Part shown: piece after piece, positions 1 to 9,371 of the stretch
Position numbering within the stretch: the stretch's first letter is position 1
How the letters are laid out: the number at the start of each line of letters is the position of its first letter
Assembly (NCBI RefSeq): GCF_026020075.1
Contig: NZ_CP102772.1
Location: 248,001 to 312,000, forward strand
Source of the DNA: Bosea sp. NBC_00550
Lineage (GTDB): Bacteria; Pseudomonadota; Alphaproteobacteria; Rhizobiales; Beijerinckiaceae
Direction: 5' to 3'
Length of the DNA stretch: 64,000 bases
Translations under genes and position numbers: made by a program
Notes under the pieces: generated by a model
What the model was told of the DNA's origin: nothing
What the model saw: the letters and a program-made list of their open reading frames with translations, nothing else
Databases searched by the model: none

Positions 1-1221
1 CCAGGTAGAGCGCATAGATCGACTGGCTCGCCGCCATGAACAGGCGGTTCCGCTTCGGCCCGCCGAAGCAGATGTTGCCGCAGACCTCCGGCAGCCGGAT
101 GCGGCCGATCACCTTGCCGGCCGGGTTGAACACGGTCACGCCGTTGTAGCCGACGTTCCGGCCGGCATTGCTCGACGCCCAGAGATTGCCCTCGACATCG
201 CAGCGCAGGCCGTCCGGCCCGCAATTGATGCCGTCGATCATGCAGTCCGAGAAGACCTTCCCGTTCGACAGCTTGTTGTCGGCACCGACATCGAAGACAT
301 GGATGTCGCCCTTGCCGCCGGGGCCGGTATCGCCCGGTCCCTTGCCGGTAGAGGCGACGTAGAGCTTCTTGAAATCGGGCGAGAAGCACAGCCCGTTCGG
401 GTCCGGAACCTGTTCTTCGCGGATGACGAGGTCGAGCCGCCCGCTCGGGTCGATCCGGTAGACATTCGTCGGCAGTTCGCGCTTGGCGAGGCCGATGCCG
501 GGCGGTTGGCCGAGGCGGGGATTGATCTTGCCATTGGCATTGCTCGGGCCGCCGGCTGCGTCCGGCGCCCCTTCATAGAGCTGCCCGCCATAGGGCGGGT
601 CGGTGAACCAGTAGCTGCCGTCCGTATGGGCGACGATGTCGTTGGGCGAATTGAGCTTCTTGCCTTCGAAGGCGTCAGCCAGCACCGTCGCCGAGCCGTC
701 GAGCTCGTAGCGCACGACGCGCCGGTTCAGATGCTCGCAGGAGAGCTGCCGGCCCTGGAAGTCGAAGCTGTTGCCGTTGCTGTAGCCCGAGGGCATCCGG
801 AATACGCTGACATTGCCGTCGTCATCGAGCCAGCGCATCTGCCGGTTGCGCGGGATGTCGCTCCAGACCAGATAGCGCCCCTGCGCATTCCAGGCCGGGC
901 CCTCGAGCCAGAGCCCGCCGGTCCAGAGCCGCTGGATCGCGGCGTTGGGTTGGGCGAGGCCGTTGAAGGAGGGATCGACCGCGATGACGTCCGGGTCCCA
1001 GAAATAGGTCGTCGGCGCGCCGCGGCGGCTGAAATCGCGCGGCGGCGTGGTGATGGTGGTGGGCGGGCTTGCCCGGTCGGTGGGGGATTGCGCGAAGACG
1101 GGCGCGGAAGCGGCGGCGAAGGCGCTTGCGCCTGCGGCCTGGATCAGCCTGCGGCGAGAGAGCCGCTGCGTGGATGAGACGGGATTTGAATTATCATGCG
1201 TCGAACGGTGGCCCTCTGACA
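1..1221 (-). CDS. SMP-30/gluconolactonase/LRE family protein, Tat-exported (C-terminus cut by window edge)
   Basis: About 407 codons are visible and the stop lies off the left edge. The start is the ATG at 1221, preceded by a strong AGGAGG. The N-terminus carries SRRRLIQAAGASAFAAA, a twin-arginine signal, ending near VFAQS. The body has the six-bladed propeller signatures of the SMP-30 family: WLEGPAWN, LVWSDIPRN, NSPNDIV, YWFTDPPYG, DPNGLCFSPD and DGLRCD. These carry the Glu/Asn/Asp residues that bind the divalent metal. Family members open sugar or other lactones in the periplasm. No neighbour identifies the substrate. Confidence 0.9.
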
Positions 1222-1503
1222 TCGTGTCCTCCTGATTTTATGGTTGAAACGATTTAAATTTGCAGAAAGGTCGAAGTTCTCGGTCGCTCGGTTCTCCTTT
1301 TCGAAGGGCAAGCAAGGTCAGCAGGATCGCTTGGCCGGGTCGAGCCCTGCTTCGCGCAGAACTATCCTGCGCAAGGCGCAAGGCGTAAAGGTGACGCATC
1401 GCCCGACGCGGCTCGATTTCTCGCGGCCGCCATGCAGGGGCGGCATCTTGCCCGCGCCCGCCAAATGACCGAGAGATCGGGCAGCCCCACCGGATACTCC
1501 CCC

Positions 1504-2337
1504 ATGTTTGCAGGCATTCCCCTCGGCGATCTCGCCTTCCTCGCCGTGTCGCTGGTGCTTGCCGGCGCGGCCACCGGCCTGCTCGCCGGCGTCTTCGGCG
1601 TCGGCGGCGGCGCGGTTATCGTTCCCGTGCTGTACGAGGTCTTCCGCGTCATCGGCGTCGCCGACGAGGTGCGCATGCCACTCGCTGTCGGCACCTCGCT
1701 CGCCGTGATTATCCCAACCTCGATCCGCTCGTTCAATGCGCATCGCGCCAAGGGGCTCGTCGATCTCTCCATTCTCAAGGTCTGGGCCGTGCCGGTCGTG
1801 CTCGGCGTCATCGTCGGCAGCTGGATCGCCCGCTATGCGCCTGCCGACCTGTTCAAGATCATCTTCGTCGTCGTCGCGCTGATTTCTGCGATCCGCCTGC
1901 TCTTCGCGGCCGACCGCTGGAAATTCGGCGAGGAGATGCCGGGCAAGCCGCTGATGGTCGCCTATGGCGGCTTCATCGGCGTACTCTCGGCGCTGATGGG
2001 TATCGGTGGCGGCCAGCTTTCCAGCCTGTTCATGACCTTCTACGGCCGCCCGATCCATCAGGCGGTCGCGACCTCCTCGGGGCTGGGCGTGCTGATCTCG
2101 ATCCCCGGCGCGCTCGGCTTCATCTATGCCGGCTGGCCGAAGATGGACATCCTGCCACCGCTCTCGCTCGGCTATGTCTCGCTGATCGGCATGATCCTGT
2201 TCATCCCGACCTCGATCTGGACGGCGCCGATCGGCGCACGCATGGCGCACCGGCTCTCGAAACGGCGCCTCGAAGTCGCCTTCGGCGTGTTCCTGCTGTT
2301 CGTCGCCAGCCGGTTCATCTGGTCGCTGCTGCACTGA
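1504..2337 (+). CDS. sulfite exporter TauE/SafE family membrane protein
   Basis: A 277-residue, very hydrophobic protein with about eight membrane segments. It has the paired Gly-rich family repeats: AGVFGVGGGAVIVP near the start and ALMGIGGGQLSS in the second half. The frame stays open upstream to 1432, but the ATG at 1504 (MFAGIPLGDLAF) places the first membrane helix right at the N-terminus and is preferred. The family exports sulfite, organosulfonates or other small anions. No sulfur genes sit next to it, so the substrate is open. The GNAT gene follows 17 bp downstream. Confidence 0.85.
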   Translation: MFAGIPLGDLAFLAVSLVLAGAATGLLAGVFGVGGGAVIVPVLYEVFRVIGVADEVRMPLAVGTSLAVIIPTSIRSFNAHRAKGLVDLSILKVWAVPVVLGVIVGSWIARYAPADLFKIIFVVVALISAIRLLFAADRWKFGEEMPGKPLMVAYGGFIGVLSALMGIGGGQLSSLFMTFYGRPIHQAVATSSGLGVLISIPGALGFIYAGWPKMDILPPLSLGYVSLIGMILFIPTSIWTAPIGARMAHRLSKRRLEVAFGVFLLFVASRFIWSLLH

Positions 2338-2354
2338 GCGGGTGGAGCCGGACT

Positions 2355-2828
2355 ATGAGCGAAACGGTCATCCGCCTGCTTCAGCTCGCAGACCACCCGG
2401 CGCTGGCCGCGCTGATGGCCGAGATGCAGGGCCATTACGCGGTGCCGTGCCCGCCGCTCGATGAGATCAGGGCCGGCCTCGCGGCCCTGCCGGCAGGTGT
2501 CGATATCCTGGTCGCGGCGAAAGGGCAGGCGATCCTCGGCTTCGCCTCGGCCTGCAATCTCTATCCGGGACCGGGGCTGAAATCCGGCTTCTTCCTGAAG
2601 GAGATCTACGTTGCCGACGCCGCGCGTGGCATGGGCCTCGGCCGCGCGCTGATGAGGGCCTTGGCGGAACTCGCCATCGAGCGCGGCCATAAGCGCATCG
2701 ACTGGACTGCGGATGCGGACGATGCACCGTTGCTGCGCTTCTATGAAGGCCTCGGCGCGGTCGCACAGACGAAGAAGGTCTTCTATCGACTGACCGGCGA
2801 GGCGCTGGAGGCGGTGGCGAAGACTTAG
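2355..2828 (+). CDS. GNAT family N-acetyltransferase
   Basis: 157 residues. The acetyl-CoA-binding motif A is visible as ARGMGLGRALMRALAELA, preceded by the beta-strand FFLKEIYVADA. A C-terminal LLRFYEGLGAVAQTKKVFYRL resembles the motif B region of small-molecule acetyltransferases. It is probably co-transcribed with the TauE/SafE gene upstream (17 bp gap). The acceptor is unknown. A family A repeat lies directly downstream. Confidence 0.85.
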   Translation: MSETVIRLLQLADHPALAALMAEMQGHYAVPCPPLDEIRAGLAALPAGVDILVAAKGQAILGFASACNLYPGPGLKSGFFLKEIYVADAARGMGLGRALMRALAELAIERGHKRIDWTADADDAPLLRFYEGLGAVAQTKKVFYRLTGEALEAVAKT

Positions 2829-2830
2829 GC

Positions 2831-2924
2831 CGTCATTCTCGGGCGTAGCGAAGCGTAGACCCGAGAAGCTCGTGACGAGAAGACGCTGGTTTCCGAGATG
2901 CTCGGGTCAAGCCCGAGCATGACG
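2831..2924. repeat. Intergenic structured repeat, family A copy 1
   Basis: The element is bounded by CGTCAT and ATGACG. It holds a first dyad, CTCGGG against CCCGAG, and a second hairpin, GCTCGGG TCAA CCCGAGC. Near-identical ends and the same two-dyad layout recur at 34331, 52905 and 56925. This copy fills the gap between two convergent genes, the GNAT gene and the DUF1289 gene. Confidence 0.85.
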
Positions 2925-2932
2925 TAGGGCCC

Positions 2933-3118
2933 CTATGGCTTATCCCGCAGCCGCTCCGGCAGCTCGGCCATGATTTTCAGCCGCTCGGCCTCGCTCAATC
3001 GGCCCCATTGTGCGATCTTGGCCAGCGTCCGCCCGCAGCCCTCGCAGAGCTTGCTCGCCGGGTCGATGACGCAGACCTTGATGCAGGGCGTCGAGGCGGT
3101 GGTCACCGTCCTGTCCAT
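2933..3118 (-). CDS. DUF1289 domain-containing small protein
   Basis: 61 residues with the family's four-cysteine pattern: CIKVC near residue 12 and CEGCGRTL about 15 residues later, followed by the typical W-G-x-L-S-E-A-E-R segment. This suggests a small metal-binding (zinc or Fe-S) fold. Its role is unknown. Its start overlaps the 3' end of cobS by 16 bp on the same strand, so the two are probably translated from one mRNA. Confidence 0.88.
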   Translation of the reverse strand: MDRTVTTASTPCIKVCVIDPASKLCEGCGRTLAKIAQWGRLSEAERLKIMAELPERLRDKP

Positions 3119-3981
3119 CCCAGGGCGAGCGCCAGACCGAGATAGATCGCGATCTCGGCGAGCTGCTGGGCCGCGCCGAGGATATCGCCCGTCTGGCCGC
3201 CGATCAGCCGCCGCGCCAGCCGCGAAAGAACCGCCGCCACGCCGTGCGCCAGCGCGAAGCCAAGAAGCAGCCCGGTGACCGGAAGATGCGCTGCCAGCGT
3301 GATCCCGCTCGCCAGCAGCAGGCTCAAGGCCAGCGCGATCCGCGCCGTCAGGTCTGTCGGCTGACCGACCGAAGCCGAGGCGCCGCCGCTGCGTGCCGCC
3401 GGCTGCGTCGCGAGCAGGAAAAGGCCCTCGGCGCGCGACCAGGGCGCGGCGACAAGCACCGCTGCCGACGCAGCCCAGGCGCCGGAGCGGTCGAGGATCA
3501 TCGCGAGCAGGCTCGCCCGCAACAGCAGCGACAGGCCCAGCGCCAGCGCGCCATAGGAGCCGACGCGACTGTCCTTCATGATCTCCAGCCGGCGCTCCGG
3601 CGTATGGCCGCCGAACAGCCCGTCTGCGGTGTCGGCCAGCCCGTCCTCATGGAAGGCGCCGGTGGTCAGCACCAGCACAGTCAGCGCAAGCCCCGCGACG
3701 ACCATTCCGCTCAGGCCCGCCAGTCCAGCCGCAAGCGCGACGAGCGCGGCCGGGAGGGCGATGATCAGCGCGGCGAAGGGCAGGGCGCGCGGCACGGTCC
3801 GGAAATCGGGAATGGCATGGCTGTCCGCCTCGCCCGGCAGCTGCGGCACGGGCAGGCGCGAATAGAAGCGCAGGCAGATCGCGGTCGCGATCGGCCAGCC
3901 CGGCCAGCTTGGCGGGGGCGTCTCCGTCGTCGTGTCGACCTCCACCATGCCTGCTGCGCCGCTCCGCTCGATTGTCTTCAC
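3103..3981 (-). CDS. cobS: adenosylcobinamide-GDP ribazoletransferase
   Basis: 292 residues, the last assembly step of the cobalamin nucleotide loop: it joins alpha-ribazole to adenosylcobinamide-GDP in the membrane. The signatures are RFYSRLPVP near residue 38, the metal-binding GAFHEDGLADTADGLFGG and the basic MKDSRVGSYG. Several hydrophobic helices follow, as expected for this integral membrane enzyme. It is divergent from cobT, with about 80 bp between the starts. I see no cobalamin riboswitch in that short gap. Confidence 0.95.
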   Translation of the reverse strand: MKTIERSGAAGMVEVDTTTETPPPSWPGWPIATAICLRFYSRLPVPQLPGEADSHAIPDFRTVPRALPFAALIIALPAALVALAAGLAGLSGMVVAGLALTVLVLTTGAFHEDGLADTADGLFGGHTPERRLEIMKDSRVGSYGALALGLSLLLRASLLAMILDRSGAWAASAAVLVAAPWSRAEGLFLLATQPAARSGGASASVGQPTDLTARIALALSLLLASGITLAAHLPVTGLLLGFALAHGVAAVLSRLARRLIGGQTGDILGAAQQLAEIAIYLGLALALGWTGR

Positions 3982-4063
3982 ACGCTCGAGCCTATAGCAG
4001 CAGCGCAGACCGCGCCGCCACGCCTAGCGTGTGGTGCCAAGCCCTTTGCCCGACGGAACTGCC

Positions 4064-5083
4064 ATGGCCGCCTCCGGATTGCCCTTCGACGATATCCGCG
4101 AACTCATCGCCGCGATGCCCGGCCCCGATATGGCCTCCGCGAATGCGGTGCGCGCCCGCGACGCCAACCTCACCAAGCCGGCCGGCAGCCTCGGCCGCAT
4201 GGAGGAAATCGCCGAATGGCTCGCTGCCTGGCAGGGCAAGGCGAAGCCGACGGTCGACCGGCCGCTGGTCTGCGTCTTCGCCGGCAATCACGGCGTGGTA
4301 GCGCAGGGCGTGTCCGCCTATCCTCAATCGGTGACGCGCCAGATGCTGGAGAACTTCGCGGCCGGCGGCGCCGCGATCAACCAGATCTGCGCGGCCTATG
4401 ATCTCGGCTTCAAGGTCTTCGACCTCGCCCTCGACCTGCCGACCGGCGACTTCACCCAGACCGATGCGCTGGACGAGCGCGCCTGCGTCGCCACCATGGC
4501 CTTCGGGATGGAAGCGCTCGTCGGCGGCACCGACCTGCTTTGCCTCGGCGAGATGGGCATCGGCAACACCACCTCGGCGGCGGCGATCTATGCGGCGCTC
4601 TATGGCGGCGATGCGGCGCATTGGTGTGGCCGTGGCACCGGCGTCGACGATGAGGGCCTGAAGCGCAAGGTCGCAGCGGTAGAAGCCGGGCTGGCGTTGC
4701 ATCGCGCCCATCTCAAGGATCCGCTCGAAGTGCTGCGCCGCCTCGGTGGGCGCGAGGTTGCGGCGATCTGCGGCGCCATCATCGCCGCGCGCTCGCAGCG
4801 CATCCCGGTGATCCTCGACGGCTATGTCGTCACGGCTGCTGCTGCGGTCTTGCATGCGATCGAACCCTCGACCATCGACCATTGCATCGCCGGCCATCTC
4901 TCGGTCGAAGGCGCCCATGCCGACGTGCTCGCACGCCTCGGCAAGGTGCCGCTGCTGGCGCTCGACATGCGCCTTGGCGAAGGCACGGGCGCAGCGCTGG
5001 CGGCCGGCCTCGTCAAGGCCGCTGCGGCCGTCCATTCCGGCATGGCGACCTTCGAGCAGGCGCAGGTGGCGCGGAAGGGGTAG
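4064..5083 (+). CDS. cobT: nicotinate-nucleotide--dimethylbenzimidazole phosphoribosyltransferase
   Basis: 339 residues from the ATG at 4064; an in-frame GTG at 4031 would add 11 residues. The enzyme makes alpha-ribazole phosphate from dimethylbenzimidazole and nicotinate mononucleotide, feeding the CobS step encoded divergently. Visible family motifs are KPAGSLGRMEE, VFAGNHGV, EMGIGNTTSAAA and, near the C-terminus, RLGEGTGAALA, which holds the catalytic glutamate region. Rhizobial literature uses the name cobU for this enzyme. Confidence 0.95.
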   Translation: MAASGLPFDDIRELIAAMPGPDMASANAVRARDANLTKPAGSLGRMEEIAEWLAAWQGKAKPTVDRPLVCVFAGNHGVVAQGVSAYPQSVTRQMLENFAAGGAAINQICAAYDLGFKVFDLALDLPTGDFTQTDALDERACVATMAFGMEALVGGTDLLCLGEMGIGNTTSAAAIYAALYGGDAAHWCGRGTGVDDEGLKRKVAAVEAGLALHRAHLKDPLEVLRRLGGREVAAICGAIIAARSQRIPVILDGYVVTAAAAVLHAIEPSTIDHCIAGHLSVEGAHADVLARLGKVPLLALDMRLGEGTGAALAAGLVKAAAAVHSGMATFEQAQVARKG

Positions 5084-5105
5084 TTCGGCTTTCGCCGGAA
5101 CCACC

Positions 5106-5254
5106 GCCGTCATTCCGGGGCATTGCGCAGCAATGAGCCCGGAACCCAGAACCGATGAGTGTTCTCGAAAGGGCGACCATCCGGTTCGCCCATCAATCAT
5201 CCGCATCGGTTCTGGGTTCCGGGCTCGCGCCTTTGGCGCGCCCCGGAATGACGG
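5106..5254. repeat. Intergenic structured repeat, family B copy 1
   Basis: The outer arms are CGTCATTCCGGGG and CCCCGGAATGACG. A perfect 23-bp inverted repeat lies inside (5135-5157 against 5204-5226). Two small hairpins are stacked next to it: CATTGC-GCA-GCAATG, and CGCGCC-TTT-GGCGCG. It can fold as a branched cruciform. It occupies the gap between convergent cobT and ddl. Copy 2 is at 34134. Confidence 0.85.
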
Positions 5255-5272
5255 CAGCGGTTCCTGCGAACG

Positions 5273-6391
5273 CTATCCCTCGTAATCCGTCTTCAACCCC
5301 GCCCGCTCGGCGTGGCGCTCCTGCGCCAGTTCGATCAGGCGCGTCAGCAGCGCCGGGTAGGGTAGGCCGGAGGCCTCCATCATCTTCGGATACATGCTGA
5401 TCGCGGTGAAGCCCGGTAGGGTGTTGATCTCGTTGAAGTAGAAGGCGCCGCTCTGCCGGTCGAGGAAGAAATCGACCCGCGCCAGCCCGCTGCATTCCAG
5501 CGCGACGAAGGCGTCGATCGCCAGCTTGCGCACGCGCTCCATCTGCGCGGCATCGAGCTTGGCCGGCAGGTCGACGGTGGCGCCGTCCTGGTCGATGTAC
5601 TTGGCCTCGTAGGAGTAGAACTCGTGCTGCGGGCCGGCGTTGAGCTCGCTCGCGACGCTGGCGACGGGCGGATCGCCGTCTAGCACCGCGATCTCGATCT
5701 CGCGGGCGTCGATGCCCTGCTCGACCAGCACCTTGAGATCGTACTGGAACGCGTCAGCGAGCGCGGCGTCGAGATCCTCCCAGCGCTTCACCTTATGGAC
5801 GCCGACGCTGGAGCCCATGTTGCAGGGCTTGACGAAGACGGGCAGCGTCAGCGCTTCGCTCGCGGCCTTTGCCGCACCTTCCGGGTCACGCCGGTAATCG
5901 CGCCGCGACAGGGCAAGATAGGGCGCGACCGGCAATCCGGCGAGCGCGGCGAGGCGCTTGGCGATGTCCTTGTGCATGCCGACGGCAGAGGCGAGCACGC
6001 CCGAGCCGACATAGGCCGCGCCCGCAAGCTCGAGCAGGCCCTGCATCGCGCCGTCCTCGCAGAGCGGGCCGTGGATCACGGGAAACACCACGTCCACCGG
6101 CGGAATGGGCGGCGCGGCGCTGTCGGAGGGAAGGATCGCGGTGAGATCGCCCTGCGGCTCCAGCCGGATCGCGGGCGAGTCGGCCGGAATCGGCAGGCTC
6201 TCGGTATTCGCGACCTCGATGCGGCGCAAATCGTGGCACTGCCAGCGGCCCTGCTTGTCGATGCTGATCGGAACGGGCTCGAACCGCTCGCGGTCGAGAT
6301 AGCGCAGGACGGAGGCCGCCGATTTCAGCGAGACCTCGTGCTCGCCCGATTTTCCGCCGTAGAGCACGGCGACGCGCGTTTTCCGGTTCAT
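5273..6391 (-). CDS. ddl: D-alanine--D-alanine ligase
   Basis: 372 residues, cytoplasmic, ATP-dependent synthesis of the D-Ala-D-Ala dipeptide for peptidoglycan. An ATP-grasp protein starting MNRKTRVAVLYGGKSGEHEVS. Family motifs include FPVIHGPLCEDGAMQG, VFVKPCNMGSSVGV, and the C-terminal GLARVDFFLD and FNEINTLPGFT that bind Mg-ATP and substrate. The frame is open up to a TTG at 6454, but the ATG at 6391 aligns with the family N-terminus. It lies outside the usual mur/ddl/fts division cluster, so a second ddl elsewhere is possible. Confidence 0.95.
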   Translation of the reverse strand: MNRKTRVAVLYGGKSGEHEVSLKSAASVLRYLDRERFEPVPISIDKQGRWQCHDLRRIEVANTESLPIPADSPAIRLEPQGDLTAILPSDSAAPPIPPVDVVFPVIHGPLCEDGAMQGLLELAGAAYVGSGVLASAVGMHKDIAKRLAALAGLPVAPYLALSRRDYRRDPEGAAKAASEALTLPVFVKPCNMGSSVGVHKVKRWEDLDAALADAFQYDLKVLVEQGIDAREIEIAVLDGDPPVASVASELNAGPQHEFYSYEAKYIDQDGATVDLPAKLDAAQMERVRKLAIDAFVALECSGLARVDFFLDRQSGAFYFNEINTLPGFTAISMYPKMMEASGLPYPALLTRLIELAQERHAERAGLKTDYEG

Positions 6392-6482
6392 GGTCCGATG
6401 GTCCGAGGAGAGAGGGCAGGCGCCGCGGGGTGGGGCGGCAAAGATGTTTCTCAACTGTGGGGCGAGATTCGGGCGATGGGCT

Positions 6483-8000
6483 TCACGCCGCCCGCGACTT
6501 CGGCTCCGGCAGGGCCGCCAGCGTGTCCATCACGCGCTCGGCCGGCAGGGTGATCGTCACCTCCGTGCCGGCACGCGGCCGCGACTTCAGGCTGAAGCCG
6601 CCGCCATGCAGATCGATCAGCCCCTTGACGATCGGCAGGCCTAGCCCCGAACCCTGCTCGGCCGTCTTGATGGCGAGCGAGCCGCGCCCGAAGCTCTGCA
6701 TCACGATCGGGATTTCGTTCTCGGGGATGCCGGGCCCGGTATCTGCGACCGAGACGTACTGGCCGCCCGTCGCCGTCCAGCCGACCTTGATCGTGATCTC
6801 GCCACCCTGCGGCGTGAACTTGATCGCGTTGGAGAGCACGTTGAGGACGACCTGCCGGATGGCGCGCTCGTCGGCCCAGACCCGCGGCAGCTCGGGCTCG
6901 GCGAGTGCCCTGATGCTCTGGCCCTTCGCCTTGGCGCGCATGGCGAGCATGTGCTGGCAGTCGTCGACGATGCCGGCGAGCGACAGCGCCTCCTCGTTCA
7001 GCTCGTACTTGCCGGCCTCGATGCGCGACAGATCGAGGATCTCGTTGATGAGGTTGAGGAGATGCTGGCCCGAGCCGTGGATGTCGCCCGAATATTCCTT
7101 GTAGGCGGCGTTGGCGTGCACGCCGAAGATCTCGTTCTTCATCACCTCGGAGAAGCCGAGGATGGCATTGAGCGGCGTGCGCAGCTCGTGGCTCATCGTC
7201 GCGAGGAAGCGCGACTTGGCGAGATTGGCCTCTTCCGCCTTGCGCCGGGCCTCGTCGGAATTCGCGTTGGCGGTTTCGAGTTCGGCGATCAGCGCATCCT
7301 TCTCGGCCCGGAAACCGATCGAATCCACCGAGCTGGCGTAGAGCCGGTTGGCGAGGAAGATGAAGAAGAGCTGCGCCGAGGCCGCCATGAGCGCCATCGT
7401 GACGCTGTCGATATCGCGGCGCTCCCAGAAGAACGCCATGATGCCGGCGATGATCGGCGTCAACCCGGCATAAACAGCCATCGGGATCGTCGCGGAGAGC
7501 ATGACGGTGAGCGCGCTGACGATCAGCAGCGCCGTGGTCACGAAGACCTTCGCGCCAGCCGCCTCGACGGGCGCGAACAGCAGCAGGAGCAGCGCCCAGG
7601 ACAGGCCGTGCAGGCCTTCCGCTACGGTGAAGAGCCGGCGCCAGCGCTTCAATCGGACCGTATCGGCGGGCTTGCCCAGATAGCCGCGCGACAGGGCGAC
7701 GACGATGAGCGTGCTCAGCAGCACCGCGCTGCTCCACAGCGCGACACGCGACGTCGGCAGCCAGAGGCAGGCGGCAGCGGCGATGCCAGTGACGAGCACC
7801 AACGTGCCGACGGAGCCCGAAAGGCGGTACTGCGCGAAGACCCGCAGCAATTCGGAATCGAAGGCGCGTTCGAGCCCGGTCGAGGAGGTCAGCCGCTCGC
7901 GCACGGATTTGACCTCGCGCGAAACGACCTTGCGGCGCGCCATTGCGGAAGGGTCGGGTCCGCGCCCGCGCTGCACCTGTTCGGCCGTCACTTCCGCCAT
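6483..8000 (-). CDS. PleC/PdhS-type membrane sensor histidine kinase
   Basis: 505 residues. The N-terminal half has roughly six hydrophobic segments (about residues 60-220). A short coiled coil follows (about 230-262), then the HisKA domain with phospho-acceptor His271 in FLATMSHELRTPLNAILGF. The ATPase domain shows NVLSNAIKF, DTGPGIP and GSGLGLPIVKGL. The sequence around the H-box, including SEVMKNEIFG and SGQHLLNLINEILDLSRIEAGK, matches the PleC/PdhS/DivJ group that acts on DivK/PleD in alphaproteobacteria. No response regulator lies nearby. An alternative start is Met20. Confidence 0.88.
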   Translation of the reverse strand: MAEVTAEQVQRGRGPDPSAMARRKVVSREVKSVRERLTSSTGLERAFDSELLRVFAQYRLSGSVGTLVLVTGIAAAACLWLPTSRVALWSSAVLLSTLIVVALSRGYLGKPADTVRLKRWRRLFTVAEGLHGLSWALLLLLFAPVEAAGAKVFVTTALLIVSALTVMLSATIPMAVYAGLTPIIAGIMAFFWERRDIDSVTMALMAASAQLFFIFLANRLYASSVDSIGFRAEKDALIAELETANANSDEARRKAEEANLAKSRFLATMSHELRTPLNAILGFSEVMKNEIFGVHANAAYKEYSGDIHGSGQHLLNLINEILDLSRIEAGKYELNEEALSLAGIVDDCQHMLAMRAKAKGQSIRALAEPELPRVWADERAIRQVVLNVLSNAIKFTPQGGEITIKVGWTATGGQYVSVADTGPGIPENEIPIVMQSFGRGSLAIKTAEQGSGLGLPIVKGLIDLHGGGFSLKSRPRAGTEVTITLPAERVMDTLAALPEPKSRAA

Positions 8001-8085
8001 GGTCGGGAGCGTGTATCCTCGTTCCGCCGTGCGGCATGCACGGACGGCTCGCCATCATGGACACCAAATCGTTAAGCTCTTCCTG

Positions 8086-8637
8086 ATGGCTCCCTTCGGA
8101 TTCGGCTCTTCCCGCTACGGACCTTTCGGCTGGCGCCGCGTCGGCCGCATGGCTGATTTCGTCGTGGCGCTCGGGCTTTTGGGCTTTCTCGCGCTCGCCG
8201 GCGCGATCCTGCAATACCGCCTCGGCCCGGCCCGGACACTCATCGGGCCAGCGCAGGCGATCGACGGCGATTCATTGCGGCTGCTGGGCGAGGAATTGAG
8301 GCTGGAAGGGATCGACGCCCCGGAATATCGCCAGAGCTGCGCCGGGCCCGGCGGCCGCCAGGTCGCCTGCGGGCGTGAAGCACGCCGTGCCCTGCAGGGG
8401 ATGCTCGCGAGCGGCCTGGTGTCCTGCGAGATCGGCAAGGCCGACCGCTACGGTCGCGGATTGGCCCGGTGCCGACTGGGCGAAACCGACATCAACGCCA
8501 GGCTCGTCCGCGACGGCCATGCGGTGTCCTATGGCGCCTATCGCTCCGAGGAGGACGAGGCGCGGGCGGCCGGGCGCGGGCTCTGGGCGCTGCAGTTCGA
8601 ACGGCCCGAAGCCTGGCGGCGGTCCCATCCGCGTTGA
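8086..8637 (+). CDS. membrane-anchored thermonuclease (SNase) family protein
   Basis: 183 residues from the ATG at 8086; the ATG at 8149 (MADFVVALG) is an equally reasonable start. One N-terminal hydrophobic segment is a signal or anchor. The staphylococcal-nuclease fold follows: AIDGDSLRL, LEGIDAPE, and YGRGLARC with the catalytic-type Arg. A C-terminal AGRGLWAL is also typical. It is a probable periplasmic or membrane-tethered Ca-dependent nuclease. It is divergent from the kinase gene, with 85 bp between starts. Confidence 0.85.
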   Translation: MAPFGFGSSRYGPFGWRRVGRMADFVVALGLLGFLALAGAILQYRLGPARTLIGPAQAIDGDSLRLLGEELRLEGIDAPEYRQSCAGPGGRQVACGREARRALQGMLASGLVSCEIGKADRYGRGLARCRLGETDINARLVRDGHAVSYGAYRSEEDEARAAGRGLWALQFERPEAWRRSHPR

Positions 8638-8759
8638 GACCGCAAGGAGCCTGCCGATTGCGGCATCACCTCGCCATGTTCGCGTCACGAAACGCCAGCA
8701 TGTGGTTGACCTTCCGGCGCGGGCCGTGATCCGGTGCGGCCGGAGACGGAGAGTATCTG

Positions 8760-9371
8760 ATGAAGCTCTATGATGGCGGGCGGGCGCCGAATCCGCGACG
8801 GGTTCGCATCTTCTTCGCGGAGAAGGGCGTGTCGCTGCCGGAGCTGGTGCCGATCGACATGGCCAAGAAGGAACACAGGTCCGAAGCCTTCACGAAGATC
8901 AACCCGGCGCAGCGCCTCCCGGTGCTCGAACTCGACGACGGGACGGCCCTGGCCGAGACGATCGCCATCTGCCGCTATATCGAGGCCCTTCACCCACAGC
9001 CGCCGCTCTTCGGCCGGGATGCCAAGGAGCAGGGCACCATCGAGATGTGGAACCGGCGCGTCGAGCTTGGCCTGTTCGCCAGCGTGGCCGCCGTCTTCCG
9101 CCACAGCCATCCCTCGATGGCTGAGCTGGAAGAGCAGGTTCCCGAATGGGCCGAGGCCAATCGCGAGCAGGTCGACGATCATCTCTGGCTGCTGGAGCTT
9201 CAGCTCGCGAGCAGCGGCTTCATCTGCGGCGAGGCGCTGACCGTGGCGGACATCACCGCCGGCATCGCCATCGACTTCATGAAGCCGTCGCGCATTCCAT
9301 TGCCGGAGGATTTCGTCAACATCCGCCGCTGGCACGGCCAGCTCTCGACGCGCCCGAGCTGGAAGGCGTGA
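8760..9371 (+). CDS. glutathione S-transferase family protein
   Basis: 203 residues. It has the N-terminal thioredoxin-like domain (MKLYDGGRAPNPRRVRIFFAEKG, NPAQRLPVLELDDG, LAETIAICRYIE) and the alpha-helical C-terminal domain ending in LTVADITAGIAIDF. The N-terminal active-site region has Asn-Pro where Ser or Cys often sits, so the catalytic residue is uncertain. The stop codon overlaps the next start (TGATG). This is the first gene of a tightly packed four-gene unit ending in the uracil-DNA-glycosylase-like gene. Confidence 0.9.
   Translation: MKLYDGGRAPNPRRVRIFFAEKGVSLPELVPIDMAKKEHRSEAFTKINPAQRLPVLELDDGTALAETIAICRYIEALHPQPPLFGRDAKEQGTIEMWNRRVELGLFASVAAVFRHSHPSMAELEEQVPEWAEANREQVDDHLWLLELQLASSGFICGEALTVADITAGIAIDFMKPSRIPLPEDFVNIRRWHGQLSTRPSWKA

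Noticed and set aside
3982..4063. Possible cobalamin riboswitch between cobS and cobT
   Set aside because: The gap is only about 80 bp and lacks the B12-box pattern.
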